The notes under the pieces were generated by a model that was not told the origin of the DNA, did not search any database, and saw only the letters and a list, made by a program, of their open reading frames with translations. The translations under genes were made by a program, and so were the position numbers. Shown here piece by piece: positions 1 through 7,308 of a stretch of 14,319 nucleotides of DNA. How positions within the stretch are numbered: position 1 is the first letter of the stretch; each line of letters begins with the position of its first letter. This stretch comes from Rhodoferax sp. UBA4127 (lineage in GTDB: Bacteria; Pseudomonadota; Gammaproteobacteria; Burkholderiales; Burkholderiaceae_C): assembly GCA_002381045.1 (NCBI GenBank), contig DFWT01000203.1, positions 1-14,319 on the forward strand, read 5' to 3'.

Positions 1-611
1 AGGAAGGCGCGGTCGTGGGTGATGGCCACCACGCTGCCCTTAAAGTCGATCAGCAACTGCTCCAGCCACTGGATCGAGTCCAGGTCCAGGTGGTTGGTGG
101 GTTCGTCGAGCAGCAGGACATCGGGTTGGCTCACCAGCGCCTGGGCGAGTGCGACGCGTTTGCGGGTTCCGCCGGACAGCGCGCTGATCTGCGCCTTTGG
201 GTCCAGATGCAGGCGATGCAGGGTCTCCTCGACGCGCTGCTCCCAGTTCCAGCCGTCCTGCGCCTCAATCGCGCTCTGCAAGGCATCGAGGTCTCCCTGA
301 CTGTGCGTGTATTGTTCGATCAGCTGGATCAATCCCTTGAGGCCTGCGCTCACCGAAGTGAACACGGTGTCGTCCGGGTTCAGCAGCGGTTCCTGGGCGA
401 CAAACGCCAGGCGCACGCCCTGCTGGAACTGGACCATTCCGTCGTCCGGTTTCTCCATGCCTCCCAGGATCTTGAGCAGCGAGGACTTGCCCGCGCCGTT
501 GCGGCCAATCAGGCCAACCCGCTCCTGGGTTTCAAGTGAAAAACCGGTGTGGTCAAGCAGCGGAACATGCCCATAAGCGAGTTGGGCGTCAAGTAAGGTA
601 ATGAGTGCCAT
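1..611 (-). CDS. uup: ABC-F family ATPase Uup, N-terminal part (cut by window edge)
   Basis: This is the first 203 residues of an ABC-F protein, a cytosolic ATPase with two ABC domains and no membrane part. ABC-F proteins act on ribosomes; Uup has also been linked to precise excision of transposons. The first ABC domain is complete up to its switch region. The Walker A motif GRNGAGKSS lies near residues 36-44, the signature LSGGTRKR near 145, the Walker B with the family-typical LLLDEPTNHLD near 167-177, and the H-loop region AITHDRAFL at the window edge. The start MALITLLDAQLAYG matches the usual start of Uup proteins, and an AAGG lies just upstream, at rather short spacing. The linker and second ABC domain lie outside the window. 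The gene follows the PP2C regulator on the same strand after a gap of about 430 bp, so it is probably transcribed separately and is not part of the EPS locus. Confidence 0.9.
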   Translation of the reverse strand, partial: MALITLLDAQLAYGHVPLLDHTGFSLETQERVGLIGRNGAGKSSLLKILGGMEKPDDGMVQFQQGVRLAFVAQEPLLNPDDTVFTSVSAGLKGLIQLIEQYTHSQGDLDALQSAIEAQDGWNWEQRVEETLHRLHLDPKAQISALSGGTRKRVALAQALVSQPDVLLLDEPTNHLDLDSIQWLEQLLIDFKGSVVAITHDRAF

Positions 612-638
612 GTGCCTTGATCGGATAAATAGAAGGTG

Positions 639-878
639 TCAACGAAAAATAAGGAGTGTCAAGACCAAAAGTAATGGCACTCTGGTTTGATATTCCAAAA
701 ATGCTTGTGGTAATTCTTTGCACCTTGTTTCACAAGTGCTATTGAACAGCTTTAACTCTTCAACAAGTTGAGGAGTTGAAGCTTGCTTGAGTAATTTGCT
801 AGTGGGGAGACGTTTGGGTTGGCCATATTCAAATGAATCAACGAACAGTTGCCGTTTGAATGAGGGTATCGACCCCAT
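639..878 (-). CDS. Doubtful small ORF, hypothetical 79-residue protein
   Basis: I do not recognise this protein. It would be 79 residues, basic and fairly hydrophilic (many K, Q, E, L), ending in a hydrophobic tail rich in Leu, Val and Ile that could be a short C-terminal membrane segment. A GGGA lies about 2 bases before the ATG, too close to be a good ribosome site. The ORF ends 27 bp before uup on the same strand. Its codon use is AT-richer than that of the flanking genes and shows no G/C bias at third positions. It could be a horizontally acquired small gene, a gene remnant, or a chance ORF. The hairpin at 750-781 lies inside it, which argues slightly for non-coding DNA. Confidence 0.2.
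   Translation of the reverse strand: MGSIPSFKRQLFVDSFEYGQPKRLPTSKLLKQASTPQLVEELKLFNSTCETRCKELPQAFLEYQTRVPLLLVLTLLIFR
750..781. repeat. Long imperfect inverted repeat (15-bp arms, 2-bp loop)
   Basis: The arms at 750-764 and 767-781 are complementary over 15 positions. Two of these would be G-U pairs in RNA read from the plus strand, and the centre is AA. No T-run follows on either side, so it does not look like an ordinary intrinsic terminator. It could be a protein-binding palindrome, an RNA processing hairpin, or a remnant of a mobile repeat. Confidence 0.5.
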
Positions 879-1043
879 TTTCCCACGAGCACCAGACGCG
901 CGTCCGCACCAGTTGAAGTCGCATCAATACACCTGTGTGAGTAGGCTAGGAGCTTCACCACGCGGCTTTTTCATTCATGTGACGACCGCCTTCGGGGTCT
1001 GGTCGGGCATCAACAACTCGGTGTCAACCCTTCATCGTGAAGG

Positions 1044-3494
1044 TCATTGAACAAGATTTTTCACCAAGCGAATGCTGGCGAGACCGGGCATAGGACTACC
1101 GTATGCCACTTGATCAACCGCGTTGTTGATGATGAACAGACCAAACCCACCTTCGGATTGCCCAGAAAAATCTGGCGATGGCGCACTGGTCGGGACAAAC
1201 GGCTCACCTTCATAAATTAATTCGACAAAAATAGCGCGCAAATTTCGCGCCACTGAAACTGTGAGGGGTGCATTTTTGAGATGCTCGGGAGCGTGGCGAA
1301 TGATGTTTGTGGCGGCTTCAAAGGCGGCAAGTTGCAACATGTGGACAAATGTTTCAGATTGGTCCCCTGCCACCTGCGCAATCTTTTGCCGGATCACGCC
1401 CAATTGATCCAATTGCCTGGGAATCTCAAAAAACTCTGGTGCCCGTCGGTCCAGCAGTGTGCCGCGCGCCCCATGTCTGAGCGGATTTATCCGAATGAAG
1501 ATAGCAGTGCTGTCATCAGCAGGTCCCTTGTTTCCTGTGTGATGGCTGAGATCACTGCGCAACGAATTCAGGGTCATCGATGGATGCGACTGGGTCTCTT
1601 GCCCCAAACTCAAAATGGTTTTGATGCGGTCCAGGCCGTATTCGTTTTTATCTGAGTCTGTAGCCTCCGAAATACCGTCGGAGTAAAGCAGTAGGGCATC
1701 TCCTATGTCGATAGGTGTCACGTGTTCGACGAAAACCTCATTTGCGACTACTCCCACAGGAAGGTTGTCGCCCAAGAGTTCCAGCACCTTCTGCCCGTCA
1801 TTGCGGACCAACAAAGACGGGGTATGTCCGGCATTGACCCAAGTCACAGTATTTTCCTGACGATTCACGCGAACCAGCGACAAGGTGACAAAAGACTCAA
1901 TCCGCATCAACTCCGGGGTAATGATGGCGTGAACCGCATTGATGATTTCTCCCGGGGTGGGTGCCGTCTTGCCCAAGCGCTGACTCATGAGGGTCGTGAA
2001 TGTCTTGTAATAGGTATTCTTGATGCCCGCTGCAATCAGTGCGGCAGTTACGCCTTTGCCCATCACATCGCCTGTAAGTACTTCAAAACAACGCGGGTTG
2101 ATTTCAGTAAAGGTGTAAAAATCGCCGTCCACGCCATTGGATGCTTCGGTAAAGCAGGCCACCGAAACACCTTCCAAGCCGGTGGGCGGTTTGCCAAACA
2201 GCAGGCTTTGCTGAATGGTTGAGCCCACCGAGAGTTCGCGCTCACGGGCAAGAGCCAATTCTTGTTCCGCTTTTTTTCTGGCGGAGATGTCGGTCCGGAT
2301 GGCCACATATTGATACGGCACACCAAGCGCATTCATCCAGGGCACGATGGTGGATTCAACGGTATACAGACTCCCGTCTTTGGCCTGGTTGGTGATTTCA
2401 CCGTGCCAAGTGCGCCCGCCTGTCACTGTTGTCCACATGTTCCTGTAAAACTCGGCACTGTGCACCGCAGATTTGATTACTCGGTGGGTGCGGCCCAAGA
2501 GTTCGTCTGGCTGAAAACCAGAGACAGCACAAAACTTTTCATTGACATATGTGATGTTGCCTTTCACATCGGTGATGCTGATCAGAGCATGTTCGTCCAT
2601 GGCGGCCTTTTGAATGCCCAGTTCAAGTAAAGCCTCATTGCGTTGCTGCTCTGCTTGCTGGCGCCTTTCTTCCGAAGCCACCCGAACTGAAATGTCTTGA
2701 AGCGAAAACAGGTAGGCAGCTTCATTTCCATTGGCCTCGAATGGTCTACAAATGATCGCTACGAACAACCATCTACTGTCCGGTATGTAAAGCTGACATT
2801 CCGTCCAAGAGCTGTCAGCGGAAATGGTTTCTACCTGCAAGGTGTCGCCGTTGACCTTTTTGAATTGGAAGCGCAAAAAACTGCTGCCAATCAAGTCGCC
2901 AGAGGCACTGCGCAGCATTTTTTCCGCATTGTTGTTGACCCGGTTAATCCGAAATGCGCGATTGGTCACGATCAAAGCATCGCTGGACGCGTTGAACACG
3001 GATTCAAGTGTTTCTGTTGCTTCGGTTTGTTGAATCAACAGGTCCTTGAGCACCGCCTGATACTGCAACGCATTGATGCGTAGTTGGTCACGCTCTATCA
3101 CGTTGGCAATGCGCTTCCTGAGAATTCTGAGCGAAAACGGCCTAGTTAAAAAGTCAACCGCACCGAGTTCAAGACCGCGCATTTGCGAATCCTGGTCGGA
3201 CAAGGCAGTGAGAAATAGTATGGGGATTTTGGACAACTCATGCGTCAACGCCAATTGCCTAGCGACGGCATAGCCGTCCATGTCGGGCATCATTACGTCA
3301 AGCAGTATCACATCCGGATGTTCTGTTTCGGCCAGTTCCAGTCCTCGCATGCCAGATTCTGCGGTGACCACCCGGTAGTCGGATTCAAGCCCTTTGGCCA
3401 GCAAGGTTCGGTTGATCTGCGCGTCGTCAATCACCAGAATGGTTGGACGGTAAGATCGAAAATCAGTCAGGCTGAGTGCGGGTGGGGTGACCAT
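1044..3494 (-). CDS. Response regulator with PP2C phosphatase and RsbW-like kinase domains (REC-PAS-PAS-PP2C-HATPase)
   Basis: This cytosolic regulator would control the phosphorylation of a STAS protein. From an ATG at 3494 it has 816 residues. The receiver spans about 18-130, with acidic pair D23/D24, phospho-acceptor D66 in LLDVMMPDMDG, T96, and R118 where a lysine is usual. A weak PAS domain lies at 162-270 and a clear PAS/PAC at 296-405. The SpoIIE/RsbU-type PP2C domain lies at 440-670, with metal-binding motifs around D458, GDVMGKG (D476), YSDG (D606) and ADDST. A C-terminal GHKL domain resembling RsbW/SpoIIAB lies at 690-815, with N-box EAATNIIRHA and G2 GGFGLFII. The G1 Asp is Tyr761. 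The domain set recalls HsbR and SypE, which act on STAS proteins and control surface behaviour or polysaccharide; the STAS gene here is at 9900. A TTG at 3563, 23 codons upstream, has an AGGGA before it and could be the true start. The kinase domain may be inactive. Confidence 0.9.
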   Translation of the reverse strand: MVTPPALSLTDFRSYRPTILVIDDAQINRTLLAKGLESDYRVVTAESGMRGLELAETEHPDVILLDVMMPDMDGYAVARQLALTHELSKIPILFLTALSDQDSQMRGLELGAVDFLTRPFSLRILRKRIANVIERDQLRINALQYQAVLKDLLIQQTEATETLESVFNASSDALIVTNRAFRINRVNNNAEKMLRSASGDLIGSSFLRFQFKKVNGDTLQVETISADSSWTECQLYIPDSRWLFVAIICRPFEANGNEAAYLFSLQDISVRVASEERRQQAEQQRNEALLELGIQKAAMDEHALISITDVKGNITYVNEKFCAVSGFQPDELLGRTHRVIKSAVHSAEFYRNMWTTVTGGRTWHGEITNQAKDGSLYTVESTIVPWMNALGVPYQYVAIRTDISARKKAEQELALARERELSVGSTIQQSLLFGKPPTGLEGVSVACFTEASNGVDGDFYTFTEINPRCFEVLTGDVMGKGVTAALIAAGIKNTYYKTFTTLMSQRLGKTAPTPGEIINAVHAIITPELMRIESFVTLSLVRVNRQENTVTWVNAGHTPSLLVRNDGQKVLELLGDNLPVGVVANEVFVEHVTPIDIGDALLLYSDGISEATDSDKNEYGLDRIKTILSLGQETQSHPSMTLNSLRSDLSHHTGNKGPADDSTAIFIRINPLRHGARGTLLDRRAPEFFEIPRQLDQLGVIRQKIAQVAGDQSETFVHMLQLAAFEAATNIIRHAPEHLKNAPLTVSVARNLRAIFVELIYEGEPFVPTSAPSPDFSGQSEGGFGLFIINNAVDQVAYGSPMPGLASIRLVKNLVQ

Positions 3495-3682
3495 TTTGTA
3501 ATTTGAAGGTGTGTGTTTTGCTAACCCGTGGTTTGACCTGTCACACAGTGGTCTAAGGCCCAATTTTCCCTAAAAATCAACCCGAAATGTATGTCCAGTT
3601 GATCTAACGTTCAAAAGAATTCCGCGCAAATTGCTATTAATAATATAGCTTTTAATCCCTGCGATGTAATATGGTTAAAGAG
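3495..3682 (-). promoter_or_regulatory. Spacer upstream of the PP2C regulator, possible own promoter
   Basis: This spacer separates the stop of the fusion gene from the ATG of the PP2C regulator, both on the minus strand. It is much longer than the gap between the two sugar genes, so the regulator may have its own promoter. On the minus strand the AT-rich stretch complementary to 3633-3650 contains TATATT and TATTAT, which could serve as a -10 box, but I find no good -35 box at the right distance. The last 69 bases (3495-3563) become coding if the TTG start is used. Confidence 0.3.
3633..3649. repeat. Short AT-rich palindrome GCTAT-N7-ATAGC
   Basis: A perfect 5-bp inverted repeat with an AT-only 7-base centre. 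From memory, similar short palindromes with GCTATT/AATAGC arms are common between genes in Rhodoferax and Polaromonas, but I could not check this. It may be a weak transcription-end or binding element, or a degraded dispersed repeat. Confidence 0.3.
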
Positions 3683-6460
3683 TCAATCTTTGAAAAAGCA
3701 TGCCCGAAGAATGCGCATGCGCTCGGACCATCCCTGTTTAACTGCAAAAAACACGTCGGCGGCAGCGCGGGCATCGGTGTTCTCTGCGCTGTGTTCTGAC
3801 CAGGCAGGTGCATGCAGGCAACCGACCGGGGTGTTGGCCAGCAGCTGTTGCCAGTCGCGCCCAATGGCATACCACTCTGACAAGCTACGGGGTCTGGCAC
3901 CAAACCAGCTGCGATGGCCCGCCACCACATCAAGCCAAGCGCCGTAGTGCGCCAGCAGGTGCCGGGGTTGGCTTGCCGAGTTTGGGGCGCATCGCAGGGT
4001 CCGGAGTTGGACTTTGCCGGTGTCGGCATCACGCCCCACCACCACCAGTTGTTTTACCCAGCGCAGCGGCAAGCCACCGGCCCGACGCAAACCGGCGTCA
4101 ACTGTCAGCCAAGGCAAGCAAACCAGGCAGGCCATGACTGCCGTGGCGCGCGCCAGCCACGAGGTGCCTGCGGGTTCTTTGTGGTGCAGGTCTAGCAACA
4201 AGCCCTCAGACTGGGGCAGCACCGTGCGCACACCGAGCTTAAGGTGCTGAACGTTGCTGCCATTGACCACTGTGCCGTCAAGTTCCAGATGTTGACCGAC
4301 GAAGGTTTGCGGCAACACCACGCTGTTGAGGATGGTAACGCCAGTGGACACCACCACATCACGAGTCAGCACGGTGCCCGCGCCAATCGACGCCCCTTGG
4401 GCAACAAAGCAGCCAGGGCCGATCAGGGCTGGGCCAACAATGAGGGCGCCAATTTCCAGAATCGCATCGGGGCTGTAGGCACCCCAACTGGTACGCAGCC
4501 AGGTCGCCGGCACCTGGCGCATGAAGTCGTCGCTCAGGGCCACCCGTTGGGCCTCCAGCAGGGCCGCCGCGTTGTAGGGCTGCAAAAAATGAGCCGATTC
4601 CAGCACCTGCAATTGGGTGGTTTGGCTGCATAGGTGGGCGCCAAAGGTGGCTTCATCACAATGCAAAGGCATGGCCTGAAGGGTGGCCGCGCTGGCCATG
4701 CCCCAACCGGCCCAACGGACCGCGCTGGCATCATGAGTGTGGGCCAGCACCTGGCCATGAGCGACCATGCTGGCCAGGGCATCCGTGCCGATCCAGCGGT
4801 CCGCATGGCCCACCAATACCGAGCCTGCCTGGTTCAGACCAAGCGACTGCAGCACGTTGTAGGGGGTTGCCGCGTCTTTGACCAAATGCCAACGCAATTC
4901 AATGCCCCAGCGCTCACCTTGGGCCAGCAATTGACGCAAAGCCTCGGGGCGGGCACTCACCACCAGGTCAACCTGTTTGATGCCCAGATCGGCGAGTTGG
5001 TCAAGGGCTCTCTCAATGAAGGTACTGCAGCCAAACGGCAGCAAGGCTGCGGAGTAATCAAACGGGACCGGTATGTCTTGTGCCACCGGGGTGGTGGCAA
5101 ACAGCACACACCGCTGGCCCCTTAACAGCGCAGGCCTGGACTCGTCTTTCAGGGAGTCGTCGGCGCGCTGGCGAAACCCCAAGCGCTGCAGCATGATGCG
5201 GCCAAGAAAAGTGAAGTTGCCGACCAGATAACGCTGCCACATGCGCCCGGGTTCCTGCATCAGGCGGTATACCCATTCCAAACCAGTGTCGCGCATCCAG
5301 TTGGGTGCCCGGCTGATGCGCCCCGACACAAAGTCAAACAGGCCACCCACACCAATGGCCACCTTGACACCGAGTTGGTGCAGTTGCCGGTCAATGAATA
5401 TGTCTTGCAAGGGCACACCACGCGCCACTAGCAACACATCGGCCCCGCTGGCGCGCACCTCGGCGGCCACCTCGCCCTCATGCGCGACACCGAAAAAACC
5501 GTCGCGGTAACCGGCGATGCGCAAGGTGGGCCACTGCGCCTGCACCTCTTGGGCCACACGCTCCACCACACCGGGCTGGCCACCCAACAGGTAGAGGCTG
5601 GCACCCCGGCGCGCCAGCATGTCACACAGGCGAGGAAACAAATCGGTGCCGTTGACGTTTTGCTTGAGCGGCAAGCCCATGATGTCGGCAGCGATCTTGA
5701 TGCCGATGCCATCAGGCAAGACCATGGCGGTTCGCGCCAAAATACGGCGGTAGCCCCGGTCATGGGCGGCAATGTTGACACACGCCGGGTTTACAAAGCT
5801 CACCTGTTGGGTGGTGTTGCCGTCGATCATCCGGCTCAATTGATCAATGGCCTGTGTCATGTCAATGTTGTCAAAAAATACATCCCCCACACACACACGC
5901 TGGGCGTTAGGCACTGTTGATGACTTGGGTGAAGGCATCCAGGCCAGCAGTGCTGCGCGCAACAGCAGGCCAAAATCGTGACGCAGGCCACGCTGGCTGA
6001 CGTATTCAAGCTCGGCATCCTGCTCACTGCCAAAATCCACTGCGGTGCGCTGGCGCAGGTCCCAAATGTTGACCAAACCTGGGCGCAATGAGATTGATGC
6101 GGTGGTCGGGCGCTGGCCGGCCTCCACAACCACTGCCTTGGGGCCAACCCAGGCCATGTCGCCCGCCAGAATGTTCAGCAGCACCGGCCAATGTGCCATG
6201 CCCACACCGGCAAAGGCGCGGCCAATCCACGAATCCGGAAAATCAAGCTGCCAACGGTTGAAGTGTGGCTGGGTGTGGCCCCGTACGCGCACCGCACGGG
6301 GGCGGCCCACCACCCAACCCATGGCCAGGGGCAGAGTCAAAAAAATTAGAGCTAGCGTTGCTAAAGTGATGTCCATCAGGCGCAGTTGGCGTTCAATGCG
6401 CGGCTCGTCCAGGTTGGCAGGATTTTGCAAAGGGGTGTGGCTTGTCATCCAGGAGTTCAT
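3683..6460 (-). CDS. Giant fusion: pseudo sugar transferase / WecG-TagA glycosyltransferase (GT26) / pseudo nucleotidyltransferase-beta-helix / second pseudo sugar transferase
   Basis: This 925-residue membrane-associated protein appears to add a sugar to a lipid-linked EPS intermediate. Residues 25-175 are a sugar-transferase-like domain: a hydrophobic segment at about 28-50, GDMAWVGP at 101-108 and a LRPG...IW stretch. It lacks KFRSM and the catalytic Asp-Glu (MAHWP stands where SIDELPQ is expected). Residues 188-425 are a WecG/TagA/CpsF glycosyltransferase with FVNP, LPDGIG (D250), NGTD at 270-273 and YLLGGQPG, apparently intact. Residues 447-560 resemble a sugar nucleotidyltransferase but lack the GxGTR signature. 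Residues 665-745 are hexapeptide repeats of a left-handed beta-helix. A hydrophobic segment at 768-792 opens a second degenerate sugar-transferase-like domain ending in WFGARP (852-857) and a C-terminal tail. The ATG at 6460 is preferred: AGGA lies 8 bases upstream, whereas the in-frame ATG at 6469 overlaps that AGGA. It follows the sugar transferase by 20 bp, so they are co-transcribed. Confidence 0.85.
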   Translation of the reverse strand: MNSWMTSHTPLQNPANLDEPRIERQLRLMDITLATLALIFLTLPLAMGWVVGRPRAVRVRGHTQPHFNRWQLDFPDSWIGRAFAGVGMAHWPVLLNILAGDMAWVGPKAVVVEAGQRPTTASISLRPGLVNIWDLRQRTAVDFGSEQDAELEYVSQRGLRHDFGLLLRAALLAWMPSPKSSTVPNAQRVCVGDVFFDNIDMTQAIDQLSRMIDGNTTQQVSFVNPACVNIAAHDRGYRRILARTAMVLPDGIGIKIAADIMGLPLKQNVNGTDLFPRLCDMLARRGASLYLLGGQPGVVERVAQEVQAQWPTLRIAGYRDGFFGVAHEGEVAAEVRASGADVLLVARGVPLQDIFIDRQLHQLGVKVAIGVGGLFDFVSGRISRAPNWMRDTGLEWVYRLMQEPGRMWQRYLVGNFTFLGRIMLQRLGFRQRADDSLKDESRPALLRGQRCVLFATTPVAQDIPVPFDYSAALLPFGCSTFIERALDQLADLGIKQVDLVVSARPEALRQLLAQGERWGIELRWHLVKDAATPYNVLQSLGLNQAGSVLVGHADRWIGTDALASMVAHGQVLAHTHDASAVRWAGWGMASAATLQAMPLHCDEATFGAHLCSQTTQLQVLESAHFLQPYNAAALLEAQRVALSDDFMRQVPATWLRTSWGAYSPDAILEIGALIVGPALIGPGCFVAQGASIGAGTVLTRDVVVSTGVTILNSVVLPQTFVGQHLELDGTVVNGSNVQHLKLGVRTVLPQSEGLLLDLHHKEPAGTSWLARATAVMACLVCLPWLTVDAGLRRAGGLPLRWVKQLVVVGRDADTGKVQLRTLRCAPNSASQPRHLLAHYGAWLDVVAGHRSWFGARPRSLSEWYAIGRDWQQLLANTPVGCLHAPAWSEHSAENTDARAAADVFFAVKQGWSERMRILRACFFKD

Positions 6461-6480
6461 GGGAGGCATCCTTGGTTTAT

Positions 6481-7179
6481 TCAGTAAGCGCCACGGCCAC
6501 GAATCACAGCAGGCACCGTCTTGGCGATCAGCTTGATGTCGTTGCCCAGCGAGCGTTGCTGGATGTAGAAAATGTCCATCTCGACTTGTTGTGGAAAGGG
6601 AATCTCCGAGCGCCCGTTCACCTGCCAGATGCAGGTCAGGCCAGGGGTGACCGATAGGCGCTGGCGCTCTTGCATGGTGTAGCGGGCCACCTCGCTCACC
6701 AGCGGTGGACGTGGGCCAACCAGACTCATGTCACCGCGCACAATGCTCCAGAGTTGGGGCAGTTCGTCAATGCTGGTGCGGCGGATCAGGCGGCCGATGG
6801 GTGTGATGCGCGGGTCGCGCTTCATCTTGAAGGTCACGCCATCGCTGCCATGTTCGTTGGTGGCCAACAGCGCTGCCCTGACGGCCTCGGCGTTCACACA
6901 CATGGAGCGAAACTTGGGAAAACTGAACACCCGCCCGTTCAGGCCCACGCGCTGCTGCCAAAACAGCACCGGTCCACGGTCGTACAGTTTGATGGCTAGG
7001 GCCACCATCAGGAACAGGGGTGACAAAAGTATCAGGGCGGGGAGCACCAGCGCCAGGTCAAGACCGCGCTTGAACATGGGGAATTTGCGGGTTGACCACC
7101 ACCAGACAAGGCGGGCGTGCCGGGCGCGGAGCCGGTTGGCCATCGGCGCACCGAGTTGGGGAGGTTTGGTTTTGGTCAT
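6481..7179 (-). CDS. Undecaprenyl-phosphate sugar-1-phosphate transferase (bacterial sugar transferase, WcaJ/ExoY type)
   Basis: This protein would start EPS repeat-unit assembly by moving a sugar-1-phosphate from a nucleotide sugar to undecaprenyl phosphate at the inner face of the cytoplasmic membrane. It has 232 residues, the size of the single-domain (ExoY-like) members. A re-entrant membrane helix with a central Ser-Pro spans about 43-65. The catalytic core follows: QQRVGLNG (75-82), KFRSM (89-93), RRTSIDELPQLW with the catalytic pair D138/E139, GDMSLVGPRP (149-158), and TPGLTCIWQVNGR (178-190). All key residues are present, so it should be active, in contrast to the related domains in the next gene. 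The ATG at 7179 has AGGA 8 bases upstream. An in-frame ATG at 7188 overlaps that AGGA and is less likely. It is first in the minus-strand unit and divergent from the histidine kinase. The sugar it transfers cannot be told from the sequence. Confidence 0.92.
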   Translation of the reverse strand: MTKTKPPQLGAPMANRLRARHARLVWWWSTRKFPMFKRGLDLALVLPALILLSPLFLMVALAIKLYDRGPVLFWQQRVGLNGRVFSFPKFRSMCVNAEAVRAALLATNEHGSDGVTFKMKRDPRITPIGRLIRRTSIDELPQLWSIVRGDMSLVGPRPPLVSEVARYTMQERQRLSVTPGLTCIWQVNGRSEIPFPQQVEMDIFYIQQRSLGNDIKLIAKTVPAVIRGRGAY

Positions 7180-7308
7180 GTGGGGCATCCTGGAATTCGA
7201 TGGGGTGAATTACAGTGGTTTATGCCTTTGGAGTTGTCACAACACTGTGTACGACTTGTTAAACTGAAAACGGACTTCACCTCTCAACCTCTGGATGTGC
7301 CCACTTTC
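7180..7308. promoter_or_regulatory. Divergent intergenic region between the sugar transferase and the histidine kinase
   Basis: Both flanking genes start here and read away from each other, so promoters for both units must lie in or near these 129 bp. A palindrome GTTGT-C-ACAAC lies at 7233-7243, overlapping a plus-strand TTGTCA (7234-7239) that could be a -35 box. The hexamer 17 bp further on, TGTTAA, is a poor -10. No strong sigma-70 or sigma-54 promoter is visible by eye. The word TGTCACA recurs upstream of the STAS gene and near the start of the PP2C gene. Confidence 0.4.

Larger units (their letters stand above)
612..1043. other. 430-bp AT-richer gap between uup and the PP2C regulator
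   Basis: No convincing gene is seen here. The stretch is visibly richer in A/T than its neighbours. It holds a doubtful 79-codon minus-strand ORF (639-878), a long imperfect hairpin (750-781) and a short perfect hairpin CCTTCA-TCG-TGAAGG at 1029-1043, directly after the PP2C stop codon. The short hairpin has no T-run after it in either direction. On the minus strand, upstream of uup, two TTGACA hexamers (complement of 657-662 and 637-642) look like -35 boxes, but neither has a good -10 box at 16-18 bp. No tRNA cloverleaf and no transposon ends were found. Confidence 0.5.

Noticed and set aside
630..665. Strong uup promoter from two TTGACA hexamers on the minus strand
   Set aside because: Neither hexamer has a recognisable -10 box at 16-18 bp; kept only as a remark in the gap entry.
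612..1043. Possible tRNA or integrase attachment site next to uup
   Set aside because: No cloverleaf with an acceptor stem and TPsiC arm could be drawn, and no direct repeat of attachment-site length was found in the window.
3652..4032. Frameshift or separate gene at the C-terminus of the fusion protein
   Set aside because: The long frame runs uninterrupted through the C-terminal sugar-transferase-like region, and the alternative frame encodes no recognisable motif.
7117..7308. Upstream extension of the histidine kinase reading frame by 64 codons
   Set aside because: The extension overlaps the 5' end of the divergent sugar transferase and its ribosome site, and its residues show no receiver-like or other domain; the receiver starts just after the ATG at 7309.
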